A DNA stretch of 49,765 nt from Elusimicrobiota bacterium (GCA_003153935.1 PMCA01000035.1:35029-84793); one strand, 5' to 3'. Counted from the stretch's first letter, positions 1-9,554 are shown. Program-made: numbers and translations. The notes: generated by a model from the letters alone, not told the origin.

Positions 1-390
1 GAAAATGGCGATGTAATCGGGAGTCAGGAACTTGATCCTGATATCGAAGAAGATGAGCATGGAGGCGATCAGGGTTTCCAGGATCAACTTGGTCTTGAAA
101 TTGAGCGGCCGGATATCATCCACCAGTCCCAGGATCATGATCAGGGTCGCGCCGATCAGGATAACGCTTATCTCCCGGAAACGCAGTCCATGGAACAAAG
201 CCACCGCTATCGCCAGGACAAAACTAAAATAAATAGCCAGACCTCCCAGGTACGGGATGGGCTGGCGGTGATTCTTGATGCCATTGGGGTGGTCCAGGAT
301 GTCGAGCTTCCTGGCCAGCATCATGGCGATCGGGGTCAGGATAAGGGAAAAAACCAGACCCGCAGTGAAGATAAAAATATATTTATTCAT
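1..390 (-). CDS. Undecaprenyl-phosphate GlcNAc-1-phosphate transferase, WecA/TagO type (3' part beyond window)
   Basis: This gene runs off the left edge; 130 N-terminal residues are visible. Enzymes of this family move a sugar-1-phosphate from a UDP-sugar to undecaprenyl phosphate at the inner membrane, starting O-antigen, teichoic-acid or other glycan synthesis. The visible part has hydrophobic helices, the family signature DILDHPNGIKNHRQPIPYLG near residues 25-45, and GLVDDI near residue 92, the Asp-Asp region of the MraY/WecA family. The ATG at 388-390 follows a purine-rich AGAGAGAG. It starts 26 bases after the TPR gene stop, so it is probably the last visible gene of the rpsB operon. MraY itself is less likely because of the WecA/TagO-like N-terminus and absence of cell-wall neighbours. 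Confidence 0.85.
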   Translation of the reverse strand, partial: MNKYIFIFTAGLVFSLILTPIAMMLARKLDILDHPNGIKNHRQPIPYLGGLAIYFSFVLAIAVALFHGLRFREISVILIGATLIMILGLVDDIRPLNFKTKLILETLIASMLIFFDIRIKFLTPDYIAIF

Positions 391-416
391 TAGGCTCTCT
401 CTGATTTAAACCGGTT

Positions 417-1751
417 CTATTTTGGCGTCAGGGCCGCGATCCGGGACTCCGCCACTACTACCCAGATACTACCGGAAAAATCCTGTAATATCTTTTTATA
501 TATCTCCAGCGCCCGGGCCGCGTCTTTTATCTGCTCGCAGCAATAGCCGATGTAATAATAGGCGTAATCCAGGAATTCTGTTTGCGGGTAATTAACGATA
601 AAACTTTCATAGGCCTTGATCGCCTCGGGGTACTTTTGCAGTTTCTTGTAGCATTCACCGATCTTATACTGGGATTTACCGGCAAAAGGGCTCTGCCCGT
701 AATGGTCGATAATCTTCTGATATTCGGCAATGGCCCGGTCGGTCTGGTTGGTCTTGAACATATAGATATCGGCGATGGCATACTGGGACTCGACCGCCAG
801 TTTGCTCTCGCTGAAAGTGGCTATCAGCTTTTCGAATTGTTCCAGGCTCTCCGGATATTTCTTATCTTCGTAATAGCGTTCAGCTTTGATATAGTAGCGC
901 AGCGGATCGTAATTTCCCTCGGGGTTATCCTCGATTAATTTGCTGCGGGCCTGCGCTATCTTCACCCATTTGCTTTGCGGATATTTCTCGATGATCCATT
1001 TGTAAACGGCTTTGGCCTGCTCGTAATTATCCAAGGTGAAGAAATACAAATTAGCCAGTTTCTGCTGTGTTTCCTCATGCAGTTTAGAATCGGGGAATCC
1101 CTTGGCAAATTCCAGGTAACTTTTCTCCAAGCTCTGTATCAAATCTATGTCATTGGGATGCTGCTTTAAATGGAATTCACCAACCACGCATTTGGCGAAG
1201 GTCGCGTATTCCGATCTCTTGTAATAATTGATGTAGTTCTCATAATCGACGCTGCCGTCAAAGGTGGTCTTATTCATTCCCTCTATCGAAGGGTTCATAT
1301 GGGCTTTAATCCTGTGCTCCACCCGTTTGAGATAGACTACGTATTCTTCCAGCTTGCGTATCCTGGCCCGCCTCTTAAAATGATAAAAGATACCTAAGGA
1401 TAACAGCCCCAGGATGGCGGCAATCATGGCCAGCGAAACCGGACTGCTGAGCCAATCCGTCAGGGAAAATATCTCCATGCCGGCCGGGGCGGTCGATTCC
1501 CCTAGCACTATCTGGCAAAAGCTCAATTCATTCCGGGCCTGCCCGGCCCAGGAACTTTTAGGCGTCAAAGCCAGCGCTTTCTTCAAATAGATCTCGGCCT
1601 TGGCATGCTGGCCCTCTTGCAGCGCCGTGGTACCGGTCCGGTAATAGCTATCCCCCATTACCTGACGATACCTGACCAGGCCAAAAAATACAACTGCAAT
1701 TACCAGGACGATTATGATAGCTTGTGATTTCATGCCGCCGTTATTATTCAT
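417..1751 (-). CDS. Membrane-anchored tetratricopeptide repeat protein
   Basis: This is a 444-residue protein of unknown specific role. A hydrophobic segment at residues 10-25 is followed by a short TPR-like region (about 30-70), a second membrane helix near 105-125 and then a long array of TPR-like units ending in motifs such as YYIGYCCEQ and YAIADIYMF. The spacing of Tyr-Ala-Lys pairs resembles YbgF/BamD-like repeats, which usually hold protein partners near the envelope. Its ATG overlaps the ispG stop by four bases (ATGA), so the two are translationally coupled. The second methionine, seven codons in, is an alternative start. Confidence 0.8.
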   Translation of the reverse strand: MNNNGGMKSQAIIIVLVIAVVFFGLVRYRQVMGDSYYRTGTTALQEGQHAKAEIYLKKALALTPKSSWAGQARNELSFCQIVLGESTAPAGMEIFSLTDWLSSPVSLAMIAAILGLLSLGIFYHFKRRARIRKLEEYVVYLKRVEHRIKAHMNPSIEGMNKTTFDGSVDYENYINYYKRSEYATFAKCVVGEFHLKQHPNDIDLIQSLEKSYLEFAKGFPDSKLHEETQQKLANLYFFTLDNYEQAKAVYKWIIEKYPQSKWVKIAQARSKLIEDNPEGNYDPLRYYIKAERYYEDKKYPESLEQFEKLIATFSESKLAVESQYAIADIYMFKTNQTDRAIAEYQKIIDHYGQSPFAGKSQYKIGECYKKLQKYPEAIKAYESFIVNYPQTEFLDYAYYYIGYCCEQIKDAARALEIYKKILQDFSGSIWVVVAESRIAALTPK

Positions 1752-2824
1752 GGTTTCCTGTACCTGGATAAAGCCTTAACCAGCGTATCCAGTAACTTGC
1801 TTTCCGCTACCTTGCGGATGGCTTTACCATTGCTGAAAAAAAGTCCTTCACCCTTACCGCCGGCAATGCCGATATCGGCTTCCCTGGCTTCACCCGGTCC
1901 ATTAACTACGCAACCCATGACCGCGATCTTCAGGGGGAGTTTCCATTTGCTGGCCGGGACGCTGCCTATTTCTGCGCGAAGCTTGTTCGCCAGTCCTATT
2001 ATATCTATACGGGCCCGGGCGCAGGTCGGGCAGGAAATGATCTCCGGGAAACGCTGACGCAGTCCTAGACTCTGCAGTATGGCGTAAGCGACAGTAACTT
2101 CTTCTTCGGGGGCGGCAGTTAATGACACCCGGATCGTGTCGCCTATGCCCTCAGCCAGCAAAGCACCAATGCCCACGCTGGATTTAATAATACCGGTTTC
2201 CGCAGGACCGGCCTCCGTTATCCCTAAATGCAAGGGATAATCAAGCCGCTCCGCTGCCAGCCGGTAGGCCTTAATGGTCGTGGGCACATCCGTAGCTTTT
2301 AGGGAAACGACTATATTCCTGAATTTCGCCCTTTCAAAGAAGCGGACATAATCTATCAGCGAGGCCACCATTTCATCCGCTTTATCCCCCCCGCCGTGCT
2401 TGCCGGCTTTCCTGAGCGAGCCCGAATTAACGCCTAAACGTATGGGGATATTCTTTTTTTTCGCGGCGGTAATTATCGCCTGCAGGTTTTCTTTGTTCAT
2501 GTTGCCGGGATTGATCCTGATCTTATCAACGCCTTGTTCAATGGCTTCTAAAGCCAACTGCCAGTGGAAATGTATATCTGCCACCAGCGGTATCCTGATC
2601 TGTTTTTTAATTTTAGCCAGGCACAGAACTGATTGCTGATCCGGGACAGCTACCCTGATGATCTCACAACCGGCATTTTCCAGCCTTTTGATCTGGGCCA
2701 CCGTGCCCTTAACATCAGTGGTGGCGGTCTTGGTCATAGACTGGACCGCGACCAGATTCTGCCCGCCGATCTTCACTTTGCCGATCTTTATAACTTTGGT
2801 TTTATTTCTTTTACTGCTTTCCAT
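1748..2824 (-). CDS. ispG: 4-hydroxy-3-methylbut-2-enyl diphosphate synthase (IspG/GcpE)
   Basis: IspG performs the penultimate step of the MEP isoprenoid pathway, reducing MEcPP to HMBPP with a [4Fe-4S] cluster. The 358-residue length is the compact bacterial form. Visible marks are VQSMTKTATTDV near residue 28, the cluster motif SCPTCAR near 265 and VMGCVVNGPGEA near 300; the three Cys and the Glu that bind the cluster are present. It shares an operon with dxr, uppS and a small ferredoxin that could feed it electrons. A palindromic repeat sits in the 70-base gap from rseP. Confidence 0.97.
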   Translation of the reverse strand: MESSKRNKTKVIKIGKVKIGGQNLVAVQSMTKTATTDVKGTVAQIKRLENAGCEIIRVAVPDQQSVLCLAKIKKQIRIPLVADIHFHWQLALEAIEQGVDKIRINPGNMNKENLQAIITAAKKKNIPIRLGVNSGSLRKAGKHGGGDKADEMVASLIDYVRFFERAKFRNIVVSLKATDVPTTIKAYRLAAERLDYPLHLGITEAGPAETGIIKSSVGIGALLAEGIGDTIRVSLTAAPEEEVTVAYAILQSLGLRQRFPEIISCPTCARARIDIIGLANKLRAEIGSVPASKWKLPLKIAVMGCVVNGPGEAREADIGIAGGKGEGLFFSNGKAIRKVAESKLLDTLVKALSRYRKP

Positions 2825-2854
2825 TTATTTTCCTGTTCTTACTGCCATCCGCGA

Positions 2855-2872
2855 GTCCCGATCTATCGGGAC
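2855..2872. repeat. Palindrome in the rseP-ispG gap
   Basis: GTCCCGATCTATCGGGAC forms an 8-bp perfect stem with a 2-base loop. It lies within GC-rich sequence unlike the AT-rich start of ispG. It looks like a dispersed palindromic (REP-type) insertion rather than a terminator, because no T-run follows on either strand. Confidence 0.5.
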
Positions 2873-2894
2873 GGACTGCCAACCGTCATCGGCT

Positions 2895-3926
2895 CTACTT
2901 AGGTCCCGGTAACAACAACCTGATGATGTCTTTATACGTGGCAAAAAGAAATATCATTATCAATAAAGTCAATCCAACCTTCTGCGCCATCTCGATCTTC
3001 TTCAAGCTAACCGGCTTGCCTTTGATCGCCTCTATTATTAAGAACATAATATGTCCCCCGTCCAATATCGGAATCGGGAATAGGTTAAAAACCCCCAGGT
3101 TTATACTTAAAACAGCAATAAATCCTACCAAGCTGGCAAACCCGGCCTTGGCGGCTTCTCCGATCATCTGGGCTATGCCCACCGGACCAGATACTTCAGG
3201 AGCAATTTTTCCCGTCAACATCCACCATATAGCTTTTAAAGTTAACTCAGTCCAGTAATATGTTTCGTTACAACCTTTATATAACGCAGTTAAAAGGCCA
3301 AACTTCTCCTTCTCAGGGCTAATACCCATCAACCAAACTTTCTTTTCCGTATTATACTCTGGTATAATCCTATACTTAATCTCCTGCCCGTCCCTTTTTA
3401 TTATCAGGTCAAGTGCTTTACCGGCACTCGGATGGACAATATTGTATACATCCTCCCAAACATTAATCGGCTTATTGTTGATTTTAACAATTGTGTCACC
3501 GGGTTTTAATCCTGCTGTGAAGGCTGGTGTATTTTTAAAGACATCACCAATTCGATTTGTGCTTGCAGTCGGGACCCCGACCATAAATATCATCGTGAAA
3601 AGCAGGACAGCCAGGATAAAATTAGTTATCGGTCCGAAAACCACGATCAAAGCGCGCCGGTACCATTTCTGCGCCAGGTAACCGAAAGGCGAATCAACTC
3701 CTTCACTGCCGGGTTCGTCTCCCAGCATACGGACGTAGCCGCCCAGCGGTATCAGGTTAAGACTGTAACGAGTTTCCTTAGTGGAAAAACCCAGCCATTC
3801 CGGCCCGAACCCCAAGGCAAACTTCTCTACTTTCACCTTCAATAGTTTAGCGATAATAAAATGACCGAACTCATGGAAAACCACCAGTATGCTGAAGGCA
3901 ATAATAATTATGATCGTAGTTAGCAT
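2895..3926 (-). CDS. rseP: Site-2 intramembrane zinc metalloprotease RseP
   Basis: This 343-residue protease cleaves membrane substrates such as anti-sigma factors or signal-peptide remnants inside the inner membrane. The zinc motif HEFGH is at residues 18-22, a PDZ domain spans about 115-200 (PAFTAGLKPGDTIVKIN), and the second active-site motif NLFPIPILDGGH is near 280. At least three hydrophobic helices are present. It has one PDZ, where E. coli RseP has two. The start overlaps the dxr stop by seven bases. The dxr-rseP order after uppS-cdsA is a classic bacterial cluster. Confidence 0.95.
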   Translation of the reverse strand: MLTTIIIIIAFSILVVFHEFGHFIIAKLLKVKVEKFALGFGPEWLGFSTKETRYSLNLIPLGGYVRMLGDEPGSEGVDSPFGYLAQKWYRRALIVVFGPITNFILAVLLFTMIFMVGVPTASTNRIGDVFKNTPAFTAGLKPGDTIVKINNKPINVWEDVYNIVHPSAGKALDLIIKRDGQEIKYRIIPEYNTEKKVWLMGISPEKEKFGLLTALYKGCNETYYWTELTLKAIWWMLTGKIAPEVSGPVGIAQMIGEAAKAGFASLVGFIAVLSINLGVFNLFPIPILDGGHIMFLIIEAIKGKPVSLKKIEMAQKVGLTLLIMIFLFATYKDIIRLLLPGPK

Positions 3927-5077
3927 TTACCGATCCTGTCGATTATTTTTTTGGCCGCCTGGCGCGCCCAGTCCGCTGCTTTTAAGATATCGTCTATGCC
4001 GGGATTCGCGACCACCCGGTGTTTAGCCATTACCGCGCGGATCACCTGGCTGATCTGGACAAAAGAAATTTTACCGGCCAGGAAATACTCCACGGCTACT
4101 TCATCGCCGGCGCTCATGACCGCCGGCAAGGTCCCGCCCCGGGCCGCCGCTTTATAAGCATAGGACAAACAGGGAAATTTCTGCAGGTCGGGTTTGATGA
4201 AGTTAAGTGTTTTTACTTTGGTCAGGTCCAGCCGGCTGATCTTATTAGGTTGCCTCTCCTGATGACACAAAGCGTATTGGATCGGCAGGCGCATATCGGC
4301 AGTAGACAACTGGGCCAGCTGGGATCCGTCATTAAATTCCACCAGGGAGTGAACAACACTCTCCGGATGGATAAGAACTTCAATCTTGTTCAGCGGGACC
4401 CCGAACAGGTGATGGGCTTCTATCACTTCAAAACCCTTATTCATCAAGGTAGCTGAATCAATGGTAACCTTTTTGCCCATGTTCCAGGTCGGATGGTTCA
4501 AGGTGCGCGCCAGGTCCACCTTCTTCAGTTCCCCGGCGGGAAGCTGCCAGAACGGGCCGCCGCTGGCGGTCAGTATGATCCTGCTAATATTGCGGACCGG
4601 TTCATTCTTGAGACACTGCCAGATGGCGGAATGTTCACTGTCAACAGGTAATATATTAACCCCGCGCCGTTTAGCCTCTTTCATCATTATCTGGCCGGAC
4701 ATAACCAGCACTTCTTTATTCGCCAGGGCGATGTCCCGGCCTCTTTCAATGGCCCTCAAAGTTGGTTCCAACCCCCATGAACCTACCAGGGATGAAACGA
4801 CCAGGTCAACTCCCGGCCAACCTGCTGCCTTGGTCAGGGCGCCGGGTCCGCTTAACACTTTAAGATTACGGTATTTACGCTTAAGAAACTGCGCGTCTTG
4901 TCTGGAGCCTACCACGACTACTTCCGGTCGGTACTTCCTTATTTGCAGTTCCAGCAAAGATAAATTAGAATGACCGGTCAACCCCTTTACTTTAAACTGA
5001 CCCTTCAGGTCATCTATGACCCGCAGGGTATTTACACCGATAGACCCGGTGGAGCCGAAAATAAGAACGTTTTTCAT
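3920..5077 (-). CDS. dxr: 1-deoxy-D-xylulose 5-phosphate reductoisomerase
   Basis: Dxr makes MEP from DXP with NADPH, the first committed MEP-pathway step. The 385-residue protein has the N-terminal nucleotide fold GSTGSIGVNTLRVI at 8-21, LANKEVLV, the metal-site motif PVDSEHSAIWQCL, ASGGPFW and TIDSATLMNKGFEVIEA. Length and motifs are complete. It lies between cdsA and rseP and is in the same operon as ispG and uppS, so several isoprenoid steps are co-expressed. Confidence 0.97.
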   Translation of the reverse strand: MKNVLIFGSTGSIGVNTLRVIDDLKGQFKVKGLTGHSNLSLLELQIRKYRPEVVVVGSRQDAQFLKRKYRNLKVLSGPGALTKAAGWPGVDLVVSSLVGSWGLEPTLRAIERGRDIALANKEVLVMSGQIMMKEAKRRGVNILPVDSEHSAIWQCLKNEPVRNISRIILTASGGPFWQLPAGELKKVDLARTLNHPTWNMGKKVTIDSATLMNKGFEVIEAHHLFGVPLNKIEVLIHPESVVHSLVEFNDGSQLAQLSTADMRLPIQYALCHQERQPNKISRLDLTKVKTLNFIKPDLQKFPCLSYAYKAAARGGTLPAVMSAGDEVAVEYFLAGKISFVQISQVIRAVMAKHRVVANPGIDDILKAADWARQAAKKIIDRIGKC

Positions 5078-5088
5078 ATCAATTCCGG

Positions 5089-5907
5089 TTACAGCAAGAA
5101 TTTGATCAGGTAATACGCTATAGGAGCGCTCAATAAGATACTATCAAAGCGGTCCAGGATCCCGCCGTGTCCCGGCAACAGCGAACCGCTATCCTTAACG
5201 CCGTAATTTCTCTTCAGTGCCGACTCTACCAGGTCGCTCAATTGTCCAACGATGGTGATCGCCAGGCCCAGAGCCAGGCAGCCCAGCCAGGGTTTTTGCG
5301 CCAGGAATGATATTTTGATTACGGCCACCGCTGCTAATCCGAAGATTACCCCGCCCAGCGCGCCTTCCCATGATTTATGCGGGCTTATCTGTGGCGCCAG
5401 CTTATGCCGGCCCCATTTGACACCCGTAAAATAGGCGCCGATGTCTACTGCCCAAATAACGGCGAAAATTAAATAGATATATTCACGGCCCCAGGCAAAT
5501 TCCTCCCGGATCAGGAGCAGGAAACTTAAATTCCAGGCAACATAAAAGATGCCGGTAAAAACCAGGATGATATTGGGCCAGGCTGGAGATAGGTCCGACC
5601 GGAAAATGGCGGATAAGAGCAGTGCCAGGAATATTAAAGTGATCAGGAAGTCTGAAGGATTATTGTGGAAAATATGATTCTGTCCGTTGTTCAGGTAAAT
5701 CACTAAACTCATTAGTACGGCGCTGACCACTCCGATGATCTTCAGGCTGCGGTCCGTCAACCTGGTCAGCTGGAAGAATTCCAGCAGGCCCAGTATGATC
5801 ACCGTTTCTATAAAAAGCAGATAAACCGGCCCGCCCAGATAGATCGCGGTTAAGACTAGGGGGATGCCGATAATGCTGGTTAATATCCTTTTCTTAAATT
5901 CCTCCAA
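5089..5907 (-). CDS. cdsA: Phosphatidate cytidylyltransferase
   Basis: CdsA makes CDP-diacylglycerol from phosphatidic acid and CTP at the inner membrane, the branch point of phospholipid synthesis. The protein is almost all membrane helices and ends with the family signature SDLVESALKRNYGVKDSGSL followed by LPGHGGILDRFDS. I chose the TTG at 5905-5907 because GGGAGAGG lies just upstream and the protein then begins with the usual EEFKKRILTSIIGIPL. An upstream TTG at 5955 would add 16 residues inside uppS and lacks family resemblance. The start overlaps the uppS end, implying coupled translation. Confidence 0.93.
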   Translation of the reverse strand: MEEFKKRILTSIIGIPLVLTAIYLGGPVYLLFIETVIILGLLEFFQLTRLTDRSLKIIGVVSAVLMSLVIYLNNGQNHIFHNNPSDFLITLIFLALLLSAIFRSDLSPAWPNIILVFTGIFYVAWNLSFLLLIREEFAWGREYIYLIFAVIWAVDIGAYFTGVKWGRHKLAPQISPHKSWEGALGGVIFGLAAVAVIKISFLAQKPWLGCLALGLAITIVGQLSDLVESALKRNYGVKDSGSLLPGHGGILDRFDSILLSAPIAYYLIKFLL

Positions 5908-6604
5908 AACGCCTCTCCCTTTCCTGGTAATCGGCAATGGCTGCCAAGAGATCAATTTTGGTAAAATCCGGCCAGAATACCGGAGAAAAATATAATTCGG
6001 CGTAAGCGATCTGCCATAAAAGAAAATTGCTTATCCGTTCCTCACCGCTGGTCCTGATCAACAGGTCCACTTCCGCCAGTTCGGGATAATACAGGCTGCC
6101 GGTCACTACTGCTTCATCTATATCGCCGATCTGTTTCTGTCCGGTGACCACCTGCTCCGCTATCCGGCGGCAGGCATCCACGATCTCCTGACGGCCACCG
6201 TAATTAACGCACAGGTTAAAGATCATGCCGCGGTTATTCTCGGTTTTCTCTATGGTGTTCAATATTACCTGGCGGGCGGTTTCCGGTAGTCCGGCGATGT
6301 TGCCGGAAGCGACAAAGCGGATCTTATTTTTCGTCAGTTTTTTTACCTGTCGCTGCAAATAAAATACCAGCAGCTTCATCAGCGCGGATATCTCTTGTTG
6401 CGGCCGAGACCAGTTCTCGGTGGAAAAGGCGTAAAGGCTGAGAGCCTTGACGCCCAGGTCGGAAGCAGCTTGCACTATTTCCGTGACCCGTTTTGCTCCC
6501 ATGGCGTGGCCCGATACCCTGGGCAATTTCCGGCTTTTGGCCCAGCGGCCGTTGCCGTCCATGATAATAGCAATATGACCCGGTAATTGTTTTTTGTCGG
6601 CCAT
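5894..6604 (-). CDS. uppS: Isoprenyl transferase (undecaprenyl diphosphate synthase)
   Basis: UppS adds isopentenyl units in cis to farnesyl diphosphate, making the C55 lipid carrier for cell-wall glycans. The 236-residue protein carries IAIIMDGNGRWAKSR at 12-26 with the catalytic Asp, YAFSTENWSRP near 73, and LLIRTSGEERISNFLLWQ near 190, all diagnostic. It sits between the ferredoxin gene and cdsA, the usual frr-uppS-cdsA-dxr order interrupted only by the ferredoxin. Confidence 0.97.
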   Translation of the reverse strand: MADKKQLPGHIAIIMDGNGRWAKSRKLPRVSGHAMGAKRVTEIVQAASDLGVKALSLYAFSTENWSRPQQEISALMKLLVFYLQRQVKKLTKNKIRFVASGNIAGLPETARQVILNTIEKTENNRGMIFNLCVNYGGRQEIVDACRRIAEQVVTGQKQIGDIDEAVVTGSLYYPELAEVDLLIRTSGEERISNFLLWQIAYAELYFSPVFWPDFTKIDLLAAIADYQERERRFGGI

Positions 6605-6606
6605 TA

Positions 6607-6774
6607 TTAGCCTTGGCTGATTGCTTCCACCGGGCAGTTACTTACGCAGGCGCCGCAATCGGTGCAGGCCTCAGCCTTTATGGAATATTTCTCCCCTTCA
6701 ACGATAGCGCCGGAGGGACAACTGTCAATACAGGCGCCGCAAGCTATGCAGGCGTCGCTGATCTTATGGGACAT
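6607..6774 (-). CDS. Small 2[4Fe-4S] ferredoxin
   Basis: This 55-residue gene encodes a bacterial-type low-potential ferredoxin. Two CxxCxxCxxxCP motifs are seen, CIACGACIDSCP at residues 9-20 and CTDCGACVSNCP at 37-48, enough for two cubane clusters. An excellent SD, AAGGAGG, sits eight bases before the ATG and abuts the frr stop. Stop and next gene are separated by two bases. Its place among MEP-pathway genes suggests it may supply electrons to IspG; that is inference from context. Confidence 0.93.
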   Translation of the reverse strand: MSHKISDACIACGACIDSCPSGAIVEGEKYSIKAEACTDCGACVSNCPVEAISQG

Positions 6775-6787
6775 GGTAATTACCTCC

Positions 6788-7351
6788 TTAAACTTCCATG
6801 ATCTCTTTTTGTTTGTTTTCTAGTATCGAGTCTATCTTCTTGACGTGTTCATCCGTGGTCTTCTGAACGTGTTCATGACCCTTGAATTTCTGGTCCTCGG
6901 TTATCTGTTTATCTTTCTCCAGCTTGTCCACCTGCTCATTGGCCTGGCGGCGGATATTGCGCAATTCGATCTTCTTCTCCTCAGCCAGCTTATGGGCGCG
7001 TTTTACCAGTTCTTTCCGGCCCTCTTCCGTAGGAGTAGGCATGGTCAGCCTGATTATGTGGCCGTCGTCTACCGGGGTAATGCCCAGGTTGGATTTCAAG
7101 ATCGCTTTCTTGATCTCGGCCACCACGGATTTATCCCAGGGTTTGATCTCCAGGAGCTTGGCTTCGGGTACGGAGATGCTGGCCACCTGCTGTAACGGAA
7201 CCATGTTGCCGTAATACTCCACTTTTATGTCATTGAGCATCGAAGGATGGGCCCGCCCGGTGCGGATCCCGGTGAATTCCTCTTTCAGTTTCTCCAGGTC
7301 TTTATCCATTTTTTCCGCTAATTCCGCGAAAACGCTGTTTAAATTTGCCAT
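6788..7351 (-). CDS. frr: Ribosome recycling factor
   Basis: RRF splits the post-termination ribosome together with EF-G. The 187-residue length is standard. Signatures include FTGIRTGRAHPSML near residue 27, VPEAKLLEIKPWD, SNLGITPVDDGHIIRL and the helical LVKRAHKLAEEKKIELRNIR. The ATG follows AAGGGAG. It is the fourth gene of the rpsB-tsf-pyrH-frr block that is widely conserved in bacteria. Confidence 0.98.
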   Translation of the reverse strand: MANLNSVFAELAEKMDKDLEKLKEEFTGIRTGRAHPSMLNDIKVEYYGNMVPLQQVASISVPEAKLLEIKPWDKSVVAEIKKAILKSNLGITPVDDGHIIRLTMPTPTEEGRKELVKRAHKLAEEKKIELRNIRRQANEQVDKLEKDKQITEDQKFKGHEHVQKTTDEHVKKIDSILENKQKEIMEV

Positions 7352-7380
7352 CGCCGCTCCCTTCCGGTCAACTGACTCTC

Positions 7381-8097
7381 TTAAATAATTACCGTTCCTA
7401 CTTTTTCTCCCAATACCGCTTTCTTAATATTACCCGGCTGGTAGATATTAAAAACAATGATGGGCATCTTGTTATCCATGCACAGGGTAAGAGCGGTCGT
7501 ATCCATCACCTTAAGACCCTTCTGCAGGGCTTCCAGGTAGGTAATAGTTTTATATTTCCTGGCTTTGGGGTTTTTCACCGGGTCATCGTTATACACGCCG
7601 TCGACTTTAGTGGCTTTCATCACCACTTCCGCCCCGATCTCCACAGCGCGTAAAGCCGCCGTAGTATCGGTAGTGAAATAGGGATTGCCGGTGCCCCCGG
7701 CGAATATCACCACCCGCCCCTTCTGCAAATGCCTGATCGCCCGGCGCCGTATATACGGCTCGGCGATCTTCTGCATCTCAATGGCGGTTTGCACCCGGGT
7801 AAATACCTGGTGTTTTCTTTCCAGGGCGTCTTGCAGGGCCATGGCGTTAATAATCGTGGCCAGCATACCCATATAATCGGCCGCCACTCGGTCCAGGCCA
7901 TAGCGCTCCGCCTGTATCCCGCGGAAAATATTCCCGCCGCCGATGACCACGGCTATCTGGACGCCCAGCTTGCTGACTTCCTTTATCTGTTTGGCGACAA
8001 AATCCAGCATGGACGAGTCCAGCCCGGATTTTTTGTCGCCGCTCAGAACCTCACCGCTCAATTTCAGCATGATGCGTTTATATGACGGAGTAGCCAT
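7381..8097 (-). CDS. pyrH: UMP kinase
   Basis: PyrH phosphorylates UMP to UDP, feeding all pyrimidine nucleotides. The 238-residue protein has [13 protein letters not shown] at 6-18, [11 protein letters not shown] near 50, [20 protein letters not shown] near 74 and [20 protein letters not shown] near 132, typical of the amino-acid-kinase fold of bacterial UMPK. AGGAGAG precedes the ATG. Neighbours tsf and frr match the conserved order. Confidence 0.98.
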   Translation of the reverse strand: MATPSYKRIMLKLSGEVLSGDKKSGLDSSMLDFVAKQIKEVSKLGVQIAVVIGGGNIFRGIQAERYGLDRVAADYMGMLATIINAMALQDALERKHQVFTRVQTAIEMQKIAEPYIRRRAIRHLQKGRVVIFAGGTGNPYFTTDTTAALRAVEIGAEVVMKATKVDGVYNDDPVKNPKARKYKTITYLEALQKGLKVMDTTALTLCMDNKMPIIVFNIYQPGNIKKAVLGEKVGTVII

Positions 8098-8114
8098 GTG
8101 CTCTCCTCTGCGCT

Positions 8115-8705
8115 TTATTCTTCGCCCAGTTTAAACCTGACAAACCGCTTGACCACGATATTCTCGCCGATCCGCGCGATCGCCGCTTTCAGCAGCTCAG
8201 AGATCTTCACCTTGTCGTCCTTGATGAATACCTGGTCCAGCAGGCAAAACTGCTCATAATACTTTTCTAATTTCCCGGTAACGATCTTTTCCACCACATT
8301 GGCCGGTTTGCCGGTCACTTGCGAGCTGGCGATCTCTTTTTCTTTTTCCAGGACAGCGGCCGGGATCTCATCCCGCTTCACGTACAGCGGGTTGGCCGCG
8401 GCTATTTGCATAGCCAGGTCATGGACCAGGTTCTGGAAATCTTCATTACGGGCGACGAAATCGGTTTCGCAGTCAACTTCCACCAGCACTCCCAACTGTC
8501 CGCCCATATGAACATAAGAAGCGATCAACCCTTGTTTGGTAGTGCGGGCGGATTTTTTCTCCGCTTGCGCCATACCTTTGGTGCGCAGGATCTTGACCGC
8601 TTCTTCGATATCGCCTTTCGCTTGTTCCAGGGCTTTCTTGCATTCCAGGACCCCGGCTCCTGTAGCCTGGCGCAATTTCTGCACCATCTCCATACTAATT
8701 ACCAT
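8115..8705 (-). CDS. tsf: Elongation factor Ts (short form)
   Basis: EF-Ts exchanges GDP on EF-Tu. I chose the ATG at 8705 because AGGAGG lies nine bases upstream; a longer reading adds nine residues. The protein is 196 residues, far below the E. coli form (about 280), and corresponds to the short Thermus-like architecture with one core domain. The N-terminal UBA-like part ([20 protein letters not shown]) and the [10 protein letters not shown] interaction loop are intact, so it should be functional. Confidence 0.97.
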   Translation of the reverse strand: MVISMEMVQKLRQATGAGVLECKKALEQAKGDIEEAVKILRTKGMAQAEKKSARTTKQGLIASYVHMGGQLGVLVEVDCETDFVARNEDFQNLVHDLAMQIAAANPLYVKRDEIPAAVLEKEKEIASSQVTGKPANVVEKIVTGKLEKYYEQFCLLDQVFIKDDKVKISELLKAAIARIGENIVVKRFVRFKLGEE

Positions 8706-8737
8706 TAGGCGTAACCTCCTGATATGATCCAAACAAA

Positions 8738-9514
8738 CTATGCCTGTTCGGGTAAACCGGTAGCGGTCGGTGCGTTCTTCGCAGCCAGAGCTTCAGCCGC
8801 GGCTGCCGCTACTCTTTCGGCGGCGTCCTTGGACTGCTGCTTGCCTTCGATGCACGCGTCGGCGACTATGGAAGATAACAATTTGATGGCCCTGATAGCA
8901 TCATCATTGGCCGGGATCAAATGGTCCACCTGTTCCGGATCGCAATCCGTATCCACTACGCCTACGATGGGTATCTCCATCTTACGGCATTCCTTGACGG
9001 CGTTCTGCTCTATATTGGTATCGACTATAAATACCAGGCCGGGAAGTTTCTTCATGCCTTTAATCCCGCCCAAAAGCTTCTGCAGTTTGGCTCTTTCTTT
9101 CTCCATCTGCGACTGCTCCTTCTTGGGCAGTTGTTCTATGCGGCCGCTAGTTTTCAGTTCCTCTATTTCACTTAAGCGTTCAATGCTCTTGTTAATAGTC
9201 TGATAATTAGTTAAAAGCCCGCCGATCCAGCGCTGATTGATATAGAACATCCCGCAACGCTGCGCTTCCAAGCCGATCGCTTCCTGCGCCTGCTTTTTAG
9301 TCCCGACAAAAAGAACAAATTCACCTTGAGCTACACGGTCTGCTATATACTTGTAGGCCTCCTTGATCTTCTTAACGGTCTTCTGGAGGTCGATTATATG
9401 AATCCCATTGCGCTCACCAAATATGTACTTGGCCATTTTCGGGTTCCATCTCTTGGTCTGATGTCCAAAATGGACGCCTGCCTCCAACAGTTGTTTCATT
9501 GATATGACTGACAT
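8738..9514 (-). CDS. rpsB: 30S ribosomal protein S2
   Basis: S2 is the late-binding small-subunit protein that helps anchor S1. The start at 9514 follows a G-rich SD (GGGGGG) with good spacing, giving 258 residues. Family marks are [36 protein letters not shown] and [21 protein letters not shown]. The C-terminus ends in an alanine-rich tail. It is the first gene of a long operon and has its own promoter and inverted repeat. Confidence 0.98.
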   Translation of the reverse strand: MSVISMKQLLEAGVHFGHQTKRWNPKMAKYIFGERNGIHIIDLQKTVKKIKEAYKYIADRVAQGEFVLFVGTKKQAQEAIGLEAQRCGMFYINQRWIGGLLTNYQTINKSIERLSEIEELKTSGRIEQLPKKEQSQMEKERAKLQKLLGGIKGMKKLPGLVFIVDTNIEQNAVKECRKMEIPIVGVVDTDCDPEQVDHLIPANDDAIRAIKLLSSIVADACIEGKQQSKDAAERVAAAAAEALAAKNAPTATGLPEQA

Positions 9515-9554
9515 TTTTTCACCCCCCTTCATTGCGAATTTTTATTTCTATCAA

